The notes under the pieces: generated by a model
Told to the model about the DNA's origin: nothing
Databases searched by the model: none
The model's input: the letters and a program-made list of their open reading frames with translations, nothing else
Assembly: GCF_017377775.1 (NCBI RefSeq)
Contig: NZ_JAFVLN010000003.1
Coordinates: forward strand, 581,510-645,509
DNA: 64,000 nt
Reading direction: 5' to 3'
Source: Streptomyces sp. VRA16 Mangrove soil
GTDB lineage: Bacteria; Actinomycetota; Actinomycetes; Streptomycetales; Streptomycetaceae
Shown: one piece after another, positions 1-7,963 of the stretch
Layout of the letters: the number at the start of each line of letters is the position of its first letter
How positions within the stretch are numbered: the first letter of the stretch is position 1
Translations under genes and position numbers: made by a program

Positions 1-245
1 CCCGTGATCGATCATCCCGGCCCCCTGACCGGACGGAGAATTCCGTGCCAGCACGCGGCGAACGCATTGATAAGCGGCCCATAACGAGCCCGCGGAAACG
101 ATCACGGAATTCAACGGAACAGCGTTCCCCGGTTATCGGAACCCCGGGAATAAACGGAACGCTGAGATCAATCCCACATCACATCGTCATCACAAAGCCC
201 CTGTTTCGGGCCGGGCCGCCGCGTGCCCGCTGTAGCGTCGATTGG

Positions 246-1232
246 GTGCGTACCGAACGAAACCTGACCCGGCGCCTCGAGCGGGTCTTCGCCCGGCTCG
301 ACCGCGAGCCCGAACGGCCGACTCATGTGGTCATGCCCACCATGAGCCGGCACCGCATCGTGCTCTTCGGGCTGACCCTGTCCTTCTACCTGACCATCGT
401 GGTGGCCGTGCTGGCCACGTCGTGGCTGGTCGCGCTCGACTGGCAGGTCATGTTCTTCCGGCCGTACCAGCAGTGGCCGGAGATCCACGCCTTCCTGGAC
501 TACTGGGTCGTGCTCGGCCAGCGCGGGCCGACCGCCGTGATGGTGACGGCGTGGCTGGGCTGGCGCTCGTGGCGGCAGCACACGCTGCGCCCACTGCTGA
601 TGTTCGGTACGGCACTGCTGCTGCTCAATGTGACGGTCGGCGCCGCCAAGTACGGCATGGGCCGCGCGGGCCCGCACTACGCCACCATGATCGGCTCGAA
701 CGAGATGTGGCAGGGCGGCGATATATTTCCCTCCGGCCACACCGCGAACGCGGTGGTGACCTGGGGCATCCTCGCCTACCTGGCCTCCACCCCGCGGGCC
801 CGCCGCTGGCTCTCCGCAGTCTCCGCGGTGATCTCCCTCAGCGTCGGCCTGACCACCGTCTACCTCGGTACGCACTGGCTGAGCGACGTGCTGTTGGGCT
901 GGGCCGCGGGCCTGCTGATCCTGCTGGCGCTGCCCTGGCTGGAGCGGCCGGTCGCCCGGGTCGAGGCCGTCGTCCTGGCGCTGCGCGACCGCTGGCGGGC
1001 CCGCCGCTCCGGCGCCGGATCCCCCGCCGCGCCGGTACCGGCGCCGGTGCCCCAGCGCCCCCGGGAGCCGGTCGGCGCGACCCGCTCGTCCACCCGCCCC
1101 TCGGCCCTGCTGCCGCAGGGCCCGCACACCCCACGGGGCGAGCGCACCCCGGCGACCCCGGCGGTCAGCAGACGCCCCGCGGGCGCCCGTGGATCGGCGC
1201 GAGCGACGGCGGGCGACCCGCAGCGCGCCTAG
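246..1232 (+). CDS. PAP2-family membrane phosphatase
   Basis: Type 2 phosphatidic acid phosphatase-like integral membrane protein of about 328 residues; the family removes phosphate from lipid or undecaprenyl phosphates at the outer face of the membrane. The three PAP2 motifs are visible: a Lys/Arg stretch KYGMGRAGP near residue 135, PSGH near 162 (catalytic His) and THWLSDVLLGW near 210, set among about five hydrophobic segments. The C-terminal 70 residues are a Pro/Arg-rich cytoplasmic-type tail. The frame is open back to 45, but homology-like sequence begins only near residue 68 of that frame, so GTG 246 is preferred. There is no clear Shine-Dalgarno, and TAGCGT at 232 could be a -10 of a leaderless transcript. 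ATG 333 is the alternative start. The substrate cannot be read from sequence. Confidence 0.85.
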   Translation: MRTERNLTRRLERVFARLDREPERPTHVVMPTMSRHRIVLFGLTLSFYLTIVVAVLATSWLVALDWQVMFFRPYQQWPEIHAFLDYWVVLGQRGPTAVMVTAWLGWRSWRQHTLRPLLMFGTALLLLNVTVGAAKYGMGRAGPHYATMIGSNEMWQGGDIFPSGHTANAVVTWGILAYLASTPRARRWLSAVSAVISLSVGLTTVYLGTHWLSDVLLGWAAGLLILLALPWLERPVARVEAVVLALRDRWRARRSGAGSPAAPVPAPVPQRPREPVGATRSSTRPSALLPQGPHTPRGERTPATPAVSRRPAGARGSARATAGDPQRA

Positions 1233-1296
1233 CACCACGGCCCGTTCGACGGGTCGCCACGAACAGCGGGGCCGGTACGCACAACCTCCCCGCACG

Positions 1297-1336
1297 ACGA
1301 AGGCCCCCGGAGCCCGACGGCTCCGGGGGCCTTCGT
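1297..1336. terminator. Bidirectional hairpin terminator
   Basis: An 18-bp perfect inverted repeat (arms 1297-1314 and 1319-1336, loop CGAC) lies between the converging ends of the PAP2 gene and the I78-like gene. There is no T tract on either side, which is usual in Streptomyces. It can serve both genes. Confidence 0.85.
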
Positions 1337-1342
1337 GCCTGC

Positions 1343-1567
1343 TCAGCCCTTCCAGCAGCGCCGCACGACGCCGTCGCTGACCTCGAAGTTCAGCCGGCCC
1401 ACGCGGTACTCCATGGTGATGATCGCCCCCGGCGGCAGCTGCCGCACGGTCGACCAACCCCGGCCACGGGCCTGCCGCTCGGCGCTCTGCGCGTCGAGGC
1501 CGACGTAGGTGTCGGGGGTGTCCTGGGGCTCTGCGGGTGGGGGTTGTGATCCCTGCATGGGTGCCAT
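1343..1567 (-). CDS. Peptidase inhibitor I78-like small protein
   Basis: Small soluble protein of 74 residues. The C-terminal half reads GWSTVRQLPPGAIITMEY then a GRLNFEV strand and ends RRCWKG. This is the pattern of the I78 inhibitor family: a short beta fold with a Gly-x-x-x-x-Val-Arg loop, a Met-x-Tyr-Arg strand and an Arg-Leu-Asn strand. The first 30 residues are Pro/Gln-rich and probably flexible; there is no signal peptide. ATG 1567 is chosen because conserved sequence starts there; ATG 1558 is an equal alternative, and the open frame further upstream to 1642 is low complexity. Inhibitor activity is inferred from the family only; many actinobacterial members are uncharacterised. Confidence 0.7.
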   Translation of the reverse strand: MAPMQGSQPPPAEPQDTPDTYVGLDAQSAERQARGRGWSTVRQLPPGAIITMEYRVGRLNFEVSDGVVRRCWKG

Positions 1568-2015
1568 ACGGCCACCGTAGGCTCCGTGCGCGGGCGACGC
1601 CAGGCCCGCCCGCGCACCCGCACCGAACCGTCCTACTGTCACGCTTCCGTCACAAGATCACGACGAAACGCGACGCGGAGTTTCCTCCGGACTTCCTCAC
1701 ACGTTCGAGGGGTTCCGCACTTCTTACCCTGTTCTTATGCGCCCCCTGTCGCGCTTCCCCCTGCACCCCGGCGGACGGAATTCCGGATGCTCCCGCAATA
1801 GCCGCCGCGCAGGCCCGCACCAATTACTGTCGCTGCCCCCGGCCAATTCTTCCGGCATTCCGAATCCCGCGCCGCCACCGGCGAGTTGGACCCGTCCGGG
1901 AATTGACTGTCCATGCCAGAAAGCGGGGTACGCCCCCTGTCGCCGCGGGGGTGGGGGCGAGCATCATGGCGTGAGTTCGGAGCAGGCCCGAGGCGCGTAC
2001 GCGAGGGGGCAAGCG
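1568..2015. other. Intergenic region upstream of ctaD
   Basis: This is 448 bases without a convincing gene. It separates the divergent starts of the I78-like gene and ctaD and is locally less GC-rich around 1650-1740 and 1800-1860. The ctaD frame stays open to 1737 but the extra sequence has no family resemblance. The promoters of both genes should lie here; I could not pick reliable -10/-35 elements. Confidence 0.5.
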
Positions 2016-3728
2016 ATGGGAACGACCGGGGTCGAGGCCGGGCCGCACCGGGCCGGGCAGGTCCGGGAGCGGCAACCCGGCCGCATCATCGTGGACTGGC
2101 TGACCACCACCGATCACAAGAAGATCGGCCATCTCTATCTGATCACCGCGTTCGGCTTCTTCCTGGTGGGCGGCGTCATGGCGCTGCTGATGCGGGCCGA
2201 GCTGGCCCGCCCCGGGCTGCAGGTCCTGTCCAACGAGGAGTACAACCAGCTCTTCACGATGCACGGCACGATCATGCTGCTGCTCTTCGCGACCCCGACG
2301 TTCGCCGGGTTCGCCAACGAGATCATGCCGCTGCAGATCGGCTCGCCCGACGTGGCGTTCCCGCGCCTGAACATGCTCTCGTACTGGCTGTTCCTCTTCG
2401 GCGGGCTGATCGTGCTCGGCTCGCTGGTCGTGCCGGGCGGGGCGGCGGACTTCGGCTGGTTCGCGTACGCGCCGCTCAACAGCCTGACCCGCTCCCCCGG
2501 CGTCGGCGCCGACATGTGGATCATGGGGCTCGCGCTCTCCGGGTTCGGCACGATCCTCGGCTCGGTGAACTTCCTGACGACGATCATCGGGATGCGGGCG
2601 CCCGGCATGACGATGTTCCGGATGCCGATCTTCACGTGGAACACGCTGTTCACGTCGATCCTCGTGCTGCTGGCGTTCCCGGTGCTCGCGGCCGCGCTGC
2701 TCGTCCTGGAGGCGGACCGGCGGTTCGGCTCGGTGGTCTTCGAGTCGGAGTACGGGGGCGCGCTGCTGTGGCAGCACCTCTTCTGGTTCTTCGGCCATCC
2801 CGAGGTCTACATCATCGCCCTGCCGTTCTTCGGCATCATCAGCGAGATCATCCCGGTCTTCAGCCGCAAGCCGATCTGGGGCTACACGATGCTGGTCGGC
2901 GCGACGATGGCGATCACGGGCCTGTCGGTGGTGGTGTGGGCCCACCACATGTTCGTGACGGGAGGTGTGCTCCTGCCCTTCTTCTCGTTCATGTCGTTCC
3001 TGATCGCGGTCCCGACCGGCGTGAAGTTCTTCAACTGGACCGGCACGATGCTCAAGGGCTCGCTCTCCTTCGAGACACCGATGCTGTGGTCGGTCGGCTT
3101 CCTGGTGACGTTCCTGTTCGGCGGTCTGACCGGCGTCATCCTGGCCTCGCCGCCGATGGACTTCCACGTCTCGGACACGTACTTCGTCGTCGCGCACTTC
3201 CACTACGTGGTCTTCGGCACGGTCGCCTTCGCGACGTTCGGCGGCTTCTACTTCTGGTGGCCGAAGCTGACGGGCAAGCTGCTCGACGAACGGCTCGGCA
3301 AGATCCACTTCTGGACGCTGTTCGTCGGCTTCCACACCACGTTCCTGGTGCAGCACTGGCTGGGCGCGGAGGGCATGCCGCGCCGGTACGCGGACTACCT
3401 CGCGGCCGACGGCTTCACGGCCCTCAACACGCTCTCCTCCATCGGCGCGTTCCTGCTCGGCCTGTCCACGCTGCCGTTCTTCTACAACATCTGGAAGACG
3501 GCCAAGTACGGCAAGAAGGTCGAGGTGGACGACCCCTGGGGCTACGGCCGTTCCCTGGAGTGGGCGACCTCCTGCCCGCCGCCCCGGCACAACTTCGTCA
3601 CGCTGCCCCGGATCCGCTCGGAGTCCCCCGCGTTCGATCTGCACCATCCGGAGTTCGCGGCGTTCGAGGCGCACCCGCCGTCGAAGACCGCCGCAGTGCA
3701 CGGTCCAGACGTGCCCGAACAGCCCTGA
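2016..3728 (+). CDS. ctaD: Cytochrome c oxidase subunit I
   Basis: Catalytic subunit of an aa3-type cytochrome c oxidase, 570 residues with about 12 membrane helices. All metal ligands are present: low-spin heme His83 in TMHGTIM, the Cu-B motif HPEVY (His261, Tyr265 for the His-Tyr crosslink), the His310-His311 pair in WAHHMF, and His394/His396 in AHFHY for the two hemes. It should couple cytochrome c oxidation to O2 reduction and proton pumping in the cytoplasmic membrane. ATG 2016 is chosen because AGGGGG sits at a proper distance and the following residues match the family N-terminus. No ctaC, ctaE or qcr gene is nearby, so this is probably one of the extra ctaD copies common in Streptomyces. 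Its last 131 bases overlap the convergent WYL regulator. Confidence 0.95.
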   Translation: MGTTGVEAGPHRAGQVRERQPGRIIVDWLTTTDHKKIGHLYLITAFGFFLVGGVMALLMRAELARPGLQVLSNEEYNQLFTMHGTIMLLLFATPTFAGFANEIMPLQIGSPDVAFPRLNMLSYWLFLFGGLIVLGSLVVPGGAADFGWFAYAPLNSLTRSPGVGADMWIMGLALSGFGTILGSVNFLTTIIGMRAPGMTMFRMPIFTWNTLFTSILVLLAFPVLAAALLVLEADRRFGSVVFESEYGGALLWQHLFWFFGHPEVYIIALPFFGIISEIIPVFSRKPIWGYTMLVGATMAITGLSVVVWAHHMFVTGGVLLPFFSFMSFLIAVPTGVKFFNWTGTMLKGSLSFETPMLWSVGFLVTFLFGGLTGVILASPPMDFHVSDTYFVVAHFHYVVFGTVAFATFGGFYFWWPKLTGKLLDERLGKIHFWTLFVGFHTTFLVQHWLGAEGMPRRYADYLAADGFTALNTLSSIGAFLLGLSTLPFFYNIWKTAKYGKKVEVDDPWGYGRSLEWATSCPPPRHNFVTLPRIRSESPAFDLHHPEFAAFEAHPPSKTAAVHGPDVPEQP

Positions 3729-4647
3729 GGGAGTCGGTGAGCGCGTCCGGCTCCAGCACCTCGAACTCGAAGCCGGTCGACGCGATGTGCCACACCATCA
3801 CATCGAGGCTCACCGCCCCGGCGCGCAGCAGACAGGTCTGCTCGCCGTCCGCCTCCAGCATCCCGGCGGTGGGCGAGATGCGCTGCCGCGCCTCCGCCAC
3901 CGGCACCAGGAGCCGCACCACCGCCTCGGTCGCGTAGGCGCGCCGCGAGACGCCCCGGGACACGTACGCGGCGAGGTCGTCGGCGGGCGGGGTACGCGGC
4001 CGGAAGCGCGGTCCGTGCGGCGGCTTCAGGGTGATGCGGTCGACGCGGAAGGTCCGCCAGTCGTCCCGGTCCGTGTCCCATGCGACGAGGTACCAGCGCC
4101 GCTCGCTGCACACCAAACGCAGCGGCTCCACGGTCCGCCGGCTCGGCTCGCCCCCGTGTCCCACGTACGCGAACCGCACCCGCTCCGCGTCCCGGCAGGC
4201 GGCGGCGAGTTCGGTGAGCACGGCGGGGTCGACCGCGTCGGCCCCGGCGGTGCGCAGCATCGACACGGTGGACGAGTTCAACGCCCCGACCCGGCGCCGC
4301 AGCCGGTGCGGCAGCACCTGCTCCAGCTTGGCGAGGGCCTGTACGGAGGCGTCGCCGATGCCGGCGATGCCCTGCCCCGCGGCGGTGCGCAGACCGACCG
4401 CCACGGCGACGGCCTCGTCGTCGTCGAGCAGCAGCGGCGGCAGCTCGGCGCCCACGCCCAGCCGGTATCCGCCCCCTGTTCCGGGGCTCGCGTGCACGGG
4501 ATAGCCGAGCTCGCGCAGCCGGTCGACGTCGCGCCGCACGGTTCGCGCGCTGACCCCGAGCCGTCCGGACAGCTCGGGCCCGCTCCACTCGCGGTGGGCC
4601 TGGAGGAGGGAGAGCAGCTTGAGCAGCCGCGCGGAGGTTTCCAGCAT
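3598..4647 (-). CDS. HTH-WYL (YafY/DeoR-type) transcriptional regulator
   Basis: DNA-binding regulator of 349 residues. The N-terminal 60 residues are a DeoR/HTH_11 winged helix ([20 protein letters not shown], then [12 protein letters not shown]). The WYL ligand-sensing domain follows at about 135-310 with the signature RRWYLVAWD and the downstream FRVDRI. ATG 4647 begins the homologous region. The last 30 residues are Arg/Thr/Pro-rich and are read antisense to the 3' end of ctaD. It starts 91 bases from a divergent unit with an ECF sigma factor, so it may control that unit as well as itself. WYL domains typically sense nucleotides or DNA ends; the ligand here is unknown. Confidence 0.9.
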   Translation of the reverse strand: MLETSARLLKLLSLLQAHREWSGPELSGRLGVSARTVRRDVDRLRELGYPVHASPGTGGGYRLGVGAELPPLLLDDDEAVAVAVGLRTAAGQGIAGIGDASVQALAKLEQVLPHRLRRRVGALNSSTVSMLRTAGADAVDPAVLTELAAACRDAERVRFAYVGHGGEPSRRTVEPLRLVCSERRWYLVAWDTDRDDWRTFRVDRITLKPPHGPRFRPRTPPADDLAAYVSRGVSRRAYATEAVVRLLVPVAEARQRISPTAGMLEADGEQTCLLRAGAVSLDVMVWHIASTGFEFEVLEPDALTDSLRAVRARLDRALRRSSTAGAPRTPRTPDGADRTRGTPSGSGAA

Positions 4648-4738
4648 GCGCGCAGTGTGCCTGGATCCTTTCCGGACCTCTTCGCCTCTTGTCCGTGTAC
4701 CGGCCGGACGGGCCGGTGGAACCAGGAGGAAACAGCTG

Positions 4739-4828
4739 ATGATGGTCGCTGGTCTCGTTGTGATCGGAGTGCTGTCGGTGAGTGCGTGCGGTTGGCATCT
4801 GACGCGGCGTCGCAAGGGCAGGGGCTGA
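4739..4828 (+). CDS. 29-residue hydrophobic mini-protein
   Basis: Short gene encoding 29 residues: about 18 hydrophobic residues beginning MMVAGLVVIGVLSV, then a Cys, then a basic tail with RRRKGR. A very strong ribosome binding site (AGGAGG at 4724-4729) lies 9 bases before ATG 4739; ATG 4742 directly follows it. It ends 3 bases before the GTG of the ECF sigma gene, so the two are probably translationally coupled. It looks like a single membrane segment with a cytoplasmic basic tail; VSAC could also be read as a lipobox, but there is no basic N-region. It may be a membrane micropeptide or merely a coupling leader for the sigma factor. No family recognised. Confidence 0.55.
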   Translation: MMVAGLVVIGVLSVSACGWHLTRRRKGRG

Positions 4829-4831
4829 GCC

Positions 4832-5413
4832 GTGACCCCTCGCTTCGCCTGGCCGGACGAACGGCTGATCAGGGCTGCTCAGAATGGCGATGTCACGTCC
4901 CTCACCAGTGTCGTCGTGCAGTCGCAGCCCCACGTACGGAGATTCGCCCTGTCGCTGTGCGCCTCGCCGCAGGACGCGGAGGACGCGGCGCAGGAGGCTC
5001 TGATCATCCTCTACCGGAAGATCGGGACGCTGCGGGCCACGGGCGCGCTGGCCGGGTGGATGTTCCGGATCGTGCGCAACGAGTGCCTGCGGCAGGTGCG
5101 GCTGCTCGCCTCGCGCGGCGGCGCGGCGCCGGCCGCGCCGGAGGGGTCCGCGGAGCCGTCGGCAGAAGAGGCGGTGCTGCACCGCCTGGAGGCGGAGCGG
5201 ATCGCGGCCGCGCTCTGCGCCCTGCCCCCGGACCAGCGCCGGGTCCTGATCCTGCGGGACGTGCAGGGCCTGCCCGGCAGGGCCGTCGCCCACGCGCTCG
5301 GGCTGAGCAACGCCGCGATGAAGTCACGGCTGCACCGGGCCCGGACGGCCCTGCGTCACTCACTGGCGGCGGCCGAGCCGGCCGACGCCCCCTCGGCAGG
5401 AGCGGACTCATGA
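4832..5413 (+). CDS. ECF-subfamily RNA polymerase sigma factor
   Basis: Group IV sigma factor of 193 residues. Region 2 is at about 15-85 (FALSLCASPQDAEDAAQEAL, then GWMFRIVRNECLRQVR). An Ala/Pro/Glu-rich linker follows, then region 4 at about 125-180 (LPPDQRRVLILRDVQGLPGR, then a helix-turn-helix ending in KSRLHRAR). It directs RNA polymerase to a small regulon in response to a signal. GTG 4832 lies 3 bases after the mini-protein stop, and the stop overlaps the next ATG by 4 bases, so the three genes form a unit. No classical zinc-binding anti-sigma (HxxxCxxC) is encoded beside it; the small membrane protein downstream is the only candidate partner. Confidence 0.93.
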   Translation: MTPRFAWPDERLIRAAQNGDVTSLTSVVVQSQPHVRRFALSLCASPQDAEDAAQEALIILYRKIGTLRATGALAGWMFRIVRNECLRQVRLLASRGGAAPAAPEGSAEPSAEEAVLHRLEAERIAAALCALPPDQRRVLILRDVQGLPGRAVAHALGLSNAAMKSRLHRARTALRHSLAAAEPADAPSAGADS

Positions 5414-5688
5414 CCCCGGACACCGAGAAGCCCGCGCGGGACCACTCCAGCAGGTCCGTGCCGCGTCATCTGGCGCGCGGCGCCCTCGGCTTCGGGCTGC
5501 TCCTCGGCGCCGTCGCCCTGGTGCCCCGCGTGGGACCGGCCGCGCTGCTGGTGGCCCCGCTCGCCCTGATCGCCTTCCGCGGCTGCCCCACCTGCTGGCT
5601 GGTCGGCCTGGCGCAGACGGTGTCCCGCGGCCGCCTGGAGCGCCGGTGCACGGACGGCATCTGCACGCTGGAGAGCGCTAGGAGGTGA
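5410..5688 (+). CDS. Small membrane protein, DUF2892-like, Cys-rich
   Basis: Protein of 92 residues with two hydrophobic segments near 25-58 (ARGALGFGLLLGAVALV, then AALLVAPLALIAF). A Cys pair GCPTCWL follows, and a Cys-rich end with C, DGIC and TL. The hydrophobic hairpin followed by a Cys-Pro turn resembles DUF2892/YgaP-type inner-membrane domains. ATG 5410 overlaps the sigma factor stop (ATGA), which implies coupled expression. Four Cys residues close to the membrane suggest redox or metal sensing, so it might act as the partner of the sigma factor; this is inference. Its last 11 bases overlap the convergent gene. Confidence 0.75.
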   Translation: MTPDTEKPARDHSSRSVPRHLARGALGFGLLLGAVALVPRVGPAALLVAPLALIAFRGCPTCWLVGLAQTVSRGRLERRCTDGICTLESARR

Positions 5689-6514
5689 CCGCTCGCACCA
5701 CGACCGCGAGATCGTTGTCCCCGGTGTAGTACGGCTCGGCCTCGGTCTCCTGGCCCTCGACGGTCACCCGGGTCACCGGGTAGGTGAAGATCGGCTTCTT
5801 GTCGGCGATGTCGTCGAGCAGCCGGGCCATCCGCACCTCGGTGCCGTCCTCGCCCTCGGGCCGCACCCACAGGTCCCAGCGCCCCGCGCCGAGTTCGCCG
5901 TACCCGATCCGGACCGTGAACTCGGCGCCGTCCACGTCCAGTTCGGCCCGGACCACCGCGCCGGACTCGGACCTGGCCCGCAGCTCCGCGTACGCCTTCG
6001 CGCTGAACGCGACGCCGTAGAGCCGCCCGCGCACGCTCAACTCGCCTGCGGTTATGCGCAGTTCACCGGCCTCGGCGTGCGGCGCCCGGTGCCAGCTGCG
6101 CACCGTCAGATTGCCGTGCTTGGTGGCGTACGGGATGCGGACGGCGACGTAGCCGCGCGAGCCGCCCGGCGCCCGGTCCACCAGCGACCGCAGATCGTTC
6201 ATCCCCGGCATCAGGCGCACCGGCTCGCCGCCTGCGACCTGGGCGAACGCGTCCCAGCGGCCCTCGGGCAGGTCGACCCCTATCGGCAGCGAGGCGCGCA
6301 GCCGTCCGTCGCCGACCGGGGCGAGCGGCAGCCGCACCTCCCGGCCGCTCGCGCGCTCGGCCAGCACGAGATGTGCGAAGTCGGGCGACCCGTGGTCGGT
6401 GACGTCGAAGGTGAGGCCGCCGGCGGAGTCGGCGATGCAGTCGGCGCGGGGTGCCATGGGGACGGTCCTGTCGTCAGACCCGAATGTCGGTGCGGGCGTG
6501 GCCAGCGGAGTCAT
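5678..6514 (-). CDS. Uncharacterised protein coupled to a glycosyltransferase
   Basis: Protein of 278 residues with no membrane segment or signal peptide. The sequence is rich in alternating hydrophobic/charged beta-strand patterns (for example ELRITAGELSVRGRLYGVAF and RAELDVDGAEFTVRIGYGEL), suggesting two or three beta-sandwich repeats. Its ATG overlaps the stop of the upstream glycosyltransferase gene (ATGA at 6511-6514), so the pair is co-translated. Similar Streptomyces proteins are often named transferase by association, but no catalytic motif is evident. It may bind glycan or act as an accessory to glycan or teichoic-acid polymer synthesis; function unknown. Confidence 0.7.
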   Translation of the reverse strand: MTPLATPAPTFGSDDRTVPMAPRADCIADSAGGLTFDVTDHGSPDFAHLVLAERASGREVRLPLAPVGDGRLRASLPIGVDLPEGRWDAFAQVAGGEPVRLMPGMNDLRSLVDRAPGGSRGYVAVRIPYATKHGNLTVRSWHRAPHAEAGELRITAGELSVRGRLYGVAFSAKAYAELRARSESGAVVRAELDVDGAEFTVRIGYGELGAGRWDLWVRPEGEDGTEVRMARLLDDIADKKPIFTYPVTRVTVEGQETEAEPYYTGDNDLAVVVRAVTS

Positions 6515-7770
6515 GCGGTGCGCCCCTTCCCCCGGGAACCGAACAGGGCGCGGCGCGCGTCGCGCATCGCGTAGGCGCCGCCGAGCAGGGAGCCGCGGGC
6601 CCGGTGCAGCAGGCTCACCGAGCCGCCGCGCCCGGTGAGCGAGCCGAACAGCGTCTCGTAGCGCTCGGCGATCCGGGCCGGGTCGAACCGCTCGGAGCTG
6701 GTGAGCGCGCGGGCCGCCATCTCCTGGCGCCGCCGGTCGTCGTTGATGAGTTCGAGGAGGCCGCCGGCGATCGCGTCGACGTTGCCGACCTCGACGAGGC
6801 GTCCGTCGACGCCGTCGTCGATGATCTCGCCCGGTCCGTGCGGGCAGTCGGTGGCGACGACGGGCAGACCGCACCGCATCGCCTCGACGATCGTCATGCC
6901 GAACGACTCGAAGGTCGAGGTCACGGCGGCGACGGAACCTTTCGCCCATTCCGGCTCGATGGGGTGCGCGGGGCCCATGAGGTACACGTGGTTGTAGAGG
7001 CCGAGACTGTCGATGAGGGCGCGCAGCTTGTCCTTCTGCTTGCCCGAGCCGTAGATGCGCAGCCGCCAGTCGGGGCGCTCGGCACGGACCTTGTCGAAGG
7101 CCCTGATCAGCAGGTCGTAGCGCTTGACGGGGGCGAGGCGGCCCGCGGCCACGACCCACTTCGCGTCACCGTCGGCCGGGGTGACGGGCGGCGCGGGAAC
7201 CGGGTTGGACATGGCCTCGACGCGAACGCCGGGCAGCCGCATCCCCTCGCGGTAGGCGCGGGCGTCCGCCTCGGTGGTCGTGGTGAGGGCGTCCAGGCGC
7301 GGGTAGACACCGCGCAGCTCGCGCCGCAGGCCCGGCGTGTGGGTGTCCAGCGTCAGGTGCTCCTGGCCGACACGCAGCGGTCCGCGCCGGGTCTCCTTCG
7401 CGAGGTGCACGTTCAGCCCCGGGCGGGTGCCGACGACGACGTCCGCCTCGACGCTCGCGAGGTGCTCGGCGATGCGCCGGTCGGTCAGCGCGCTGTACTG
7501 GTCGTAGCGCCCCTCGTGCCGGGGGAAGACCGAGGCGGGCCGCTTGAACTGCGGGTCCTCGCCCTCGTAGGTCGCCGCGTCCTTGCGGATGTCGACCAGG
7601 TGACGCAGCCGGACACGCCGGTCGGGCGCGAACACCGGCTCGTCACGGTGGCGGAACACGGACACGACCTCCACGTCGTGCTGCTCGGCCAGGGTGTTGG
7701 CGAGGTTGTACGTGGTGCGGATCGTCCCTCCGATCCCATACGCATTGTGAATCAGGAAAGAAATCTGCAT
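6511..7770 (-). CDS. GT4-family glycosyltransferase
   Basis: Retaining GT-B glycosyltransferase of 419 residues. The N-terminal acceptor domain starts MQISFLIHNAYGIGGTIRTT. The donor domain has VAAGRLAPVKRYDLLIRAF near residue 195, followed by FESFGMTIVEAMRCGLPVVA and DCPHGPGEII, the EX7E-type donor-binding segment of GT4. It probably uses a nucleotide sugar; the family includes teichoic acid poly(glycerol/ribitol) glycosyltransferases and TagE-like enzymes. The start ATG is well placed after a 190-base AT-richer region holding the promoter. It is coupled to the downstream beta-rich protein. Cytoplasmic, peripheral to the membrane; substrate not predictable. Confidence 0.88.
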   Translation of the reverse strand: MQISFLIHNAYGIGGTIRTTYNLANTLAEQHDVEVVSVFRHRDEPVFAPDRRVRLRHLVDIRKDAATYEGEDPQFKRPASVFPRHEGRYDQYSALTDRRIAEHLASVEADVVVGTRPGLNVHLAKETRRGPLRVGQEHLTLDTHTPGLRRELRGVYPRLDALTTTTEADARAYREGMRLPGVRVEAMSNPVPAPPVTPADGDAKWVVAAGRLAPVKRYDLLIRAFDKVRAERPDWRLRIYGSGKQKDKLRALIDSLGLYNHVYLMGPAHPIEPEWAKGSVAAVTSTFESFGMTIVEAMRCGLPVVATDCPHGPGEIIDDGVDGRLVEVGNVDAIAGGLLELINDDRRRQEMAARALTSSERFDPARIAERYETLFGSLTGRGGSVSLLHRARGSLLGGAYAMRDARRALFGSRGKGRTA

Positions 7771-7904
7771 GCGTCCCCGTATCCCACCATTCCTCGCGGA
7801 CCGTCCGGACTGCCGCTTTCGGTCCGTCTCCTCCGCCTACCGCACAGTTAGACAGAGTTGCCCGGTCGAGGGTTGTTCCTCATCATCATCTTGTTCCAGA
7901 ACAG

Positions 7905-7923
7905 TTGCCTTATTGGTAGGCAA
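7905..7923. repeat. Short inverted repeat in an AT-richer gap
   Basis: TTGCCT (7905-7910) and AGGCAA (7918-7923) flank TATTGGT in the 193-base gap between the glycosyltransferase start and the end of the substrate-binding lipoprotein gene. The gap is clearly less GC-rich than its surroundings. The dyad could be an operator for the glycosyltransferase or a weak terminator. Confidence 0.4.
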
Positions 7924-7963
7924 TATGGGGAACCATTTGGCCATTCCGTCCATCAGGGGGGCG

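Noticed and set aside
1824..3701. Long minus-strand frame opposite ctaD
   Set aside because: Composition is Arg/Glu/His-rich antisense of ctaD; ctaD has full motif support.
4727..4737. AGGAAACAGCT identical to the lacZ vector ribosome binding site
   Set aside because: Only 11 bases match; surroundings are typical Streptomyces sequence, so vector contamination is not supported.
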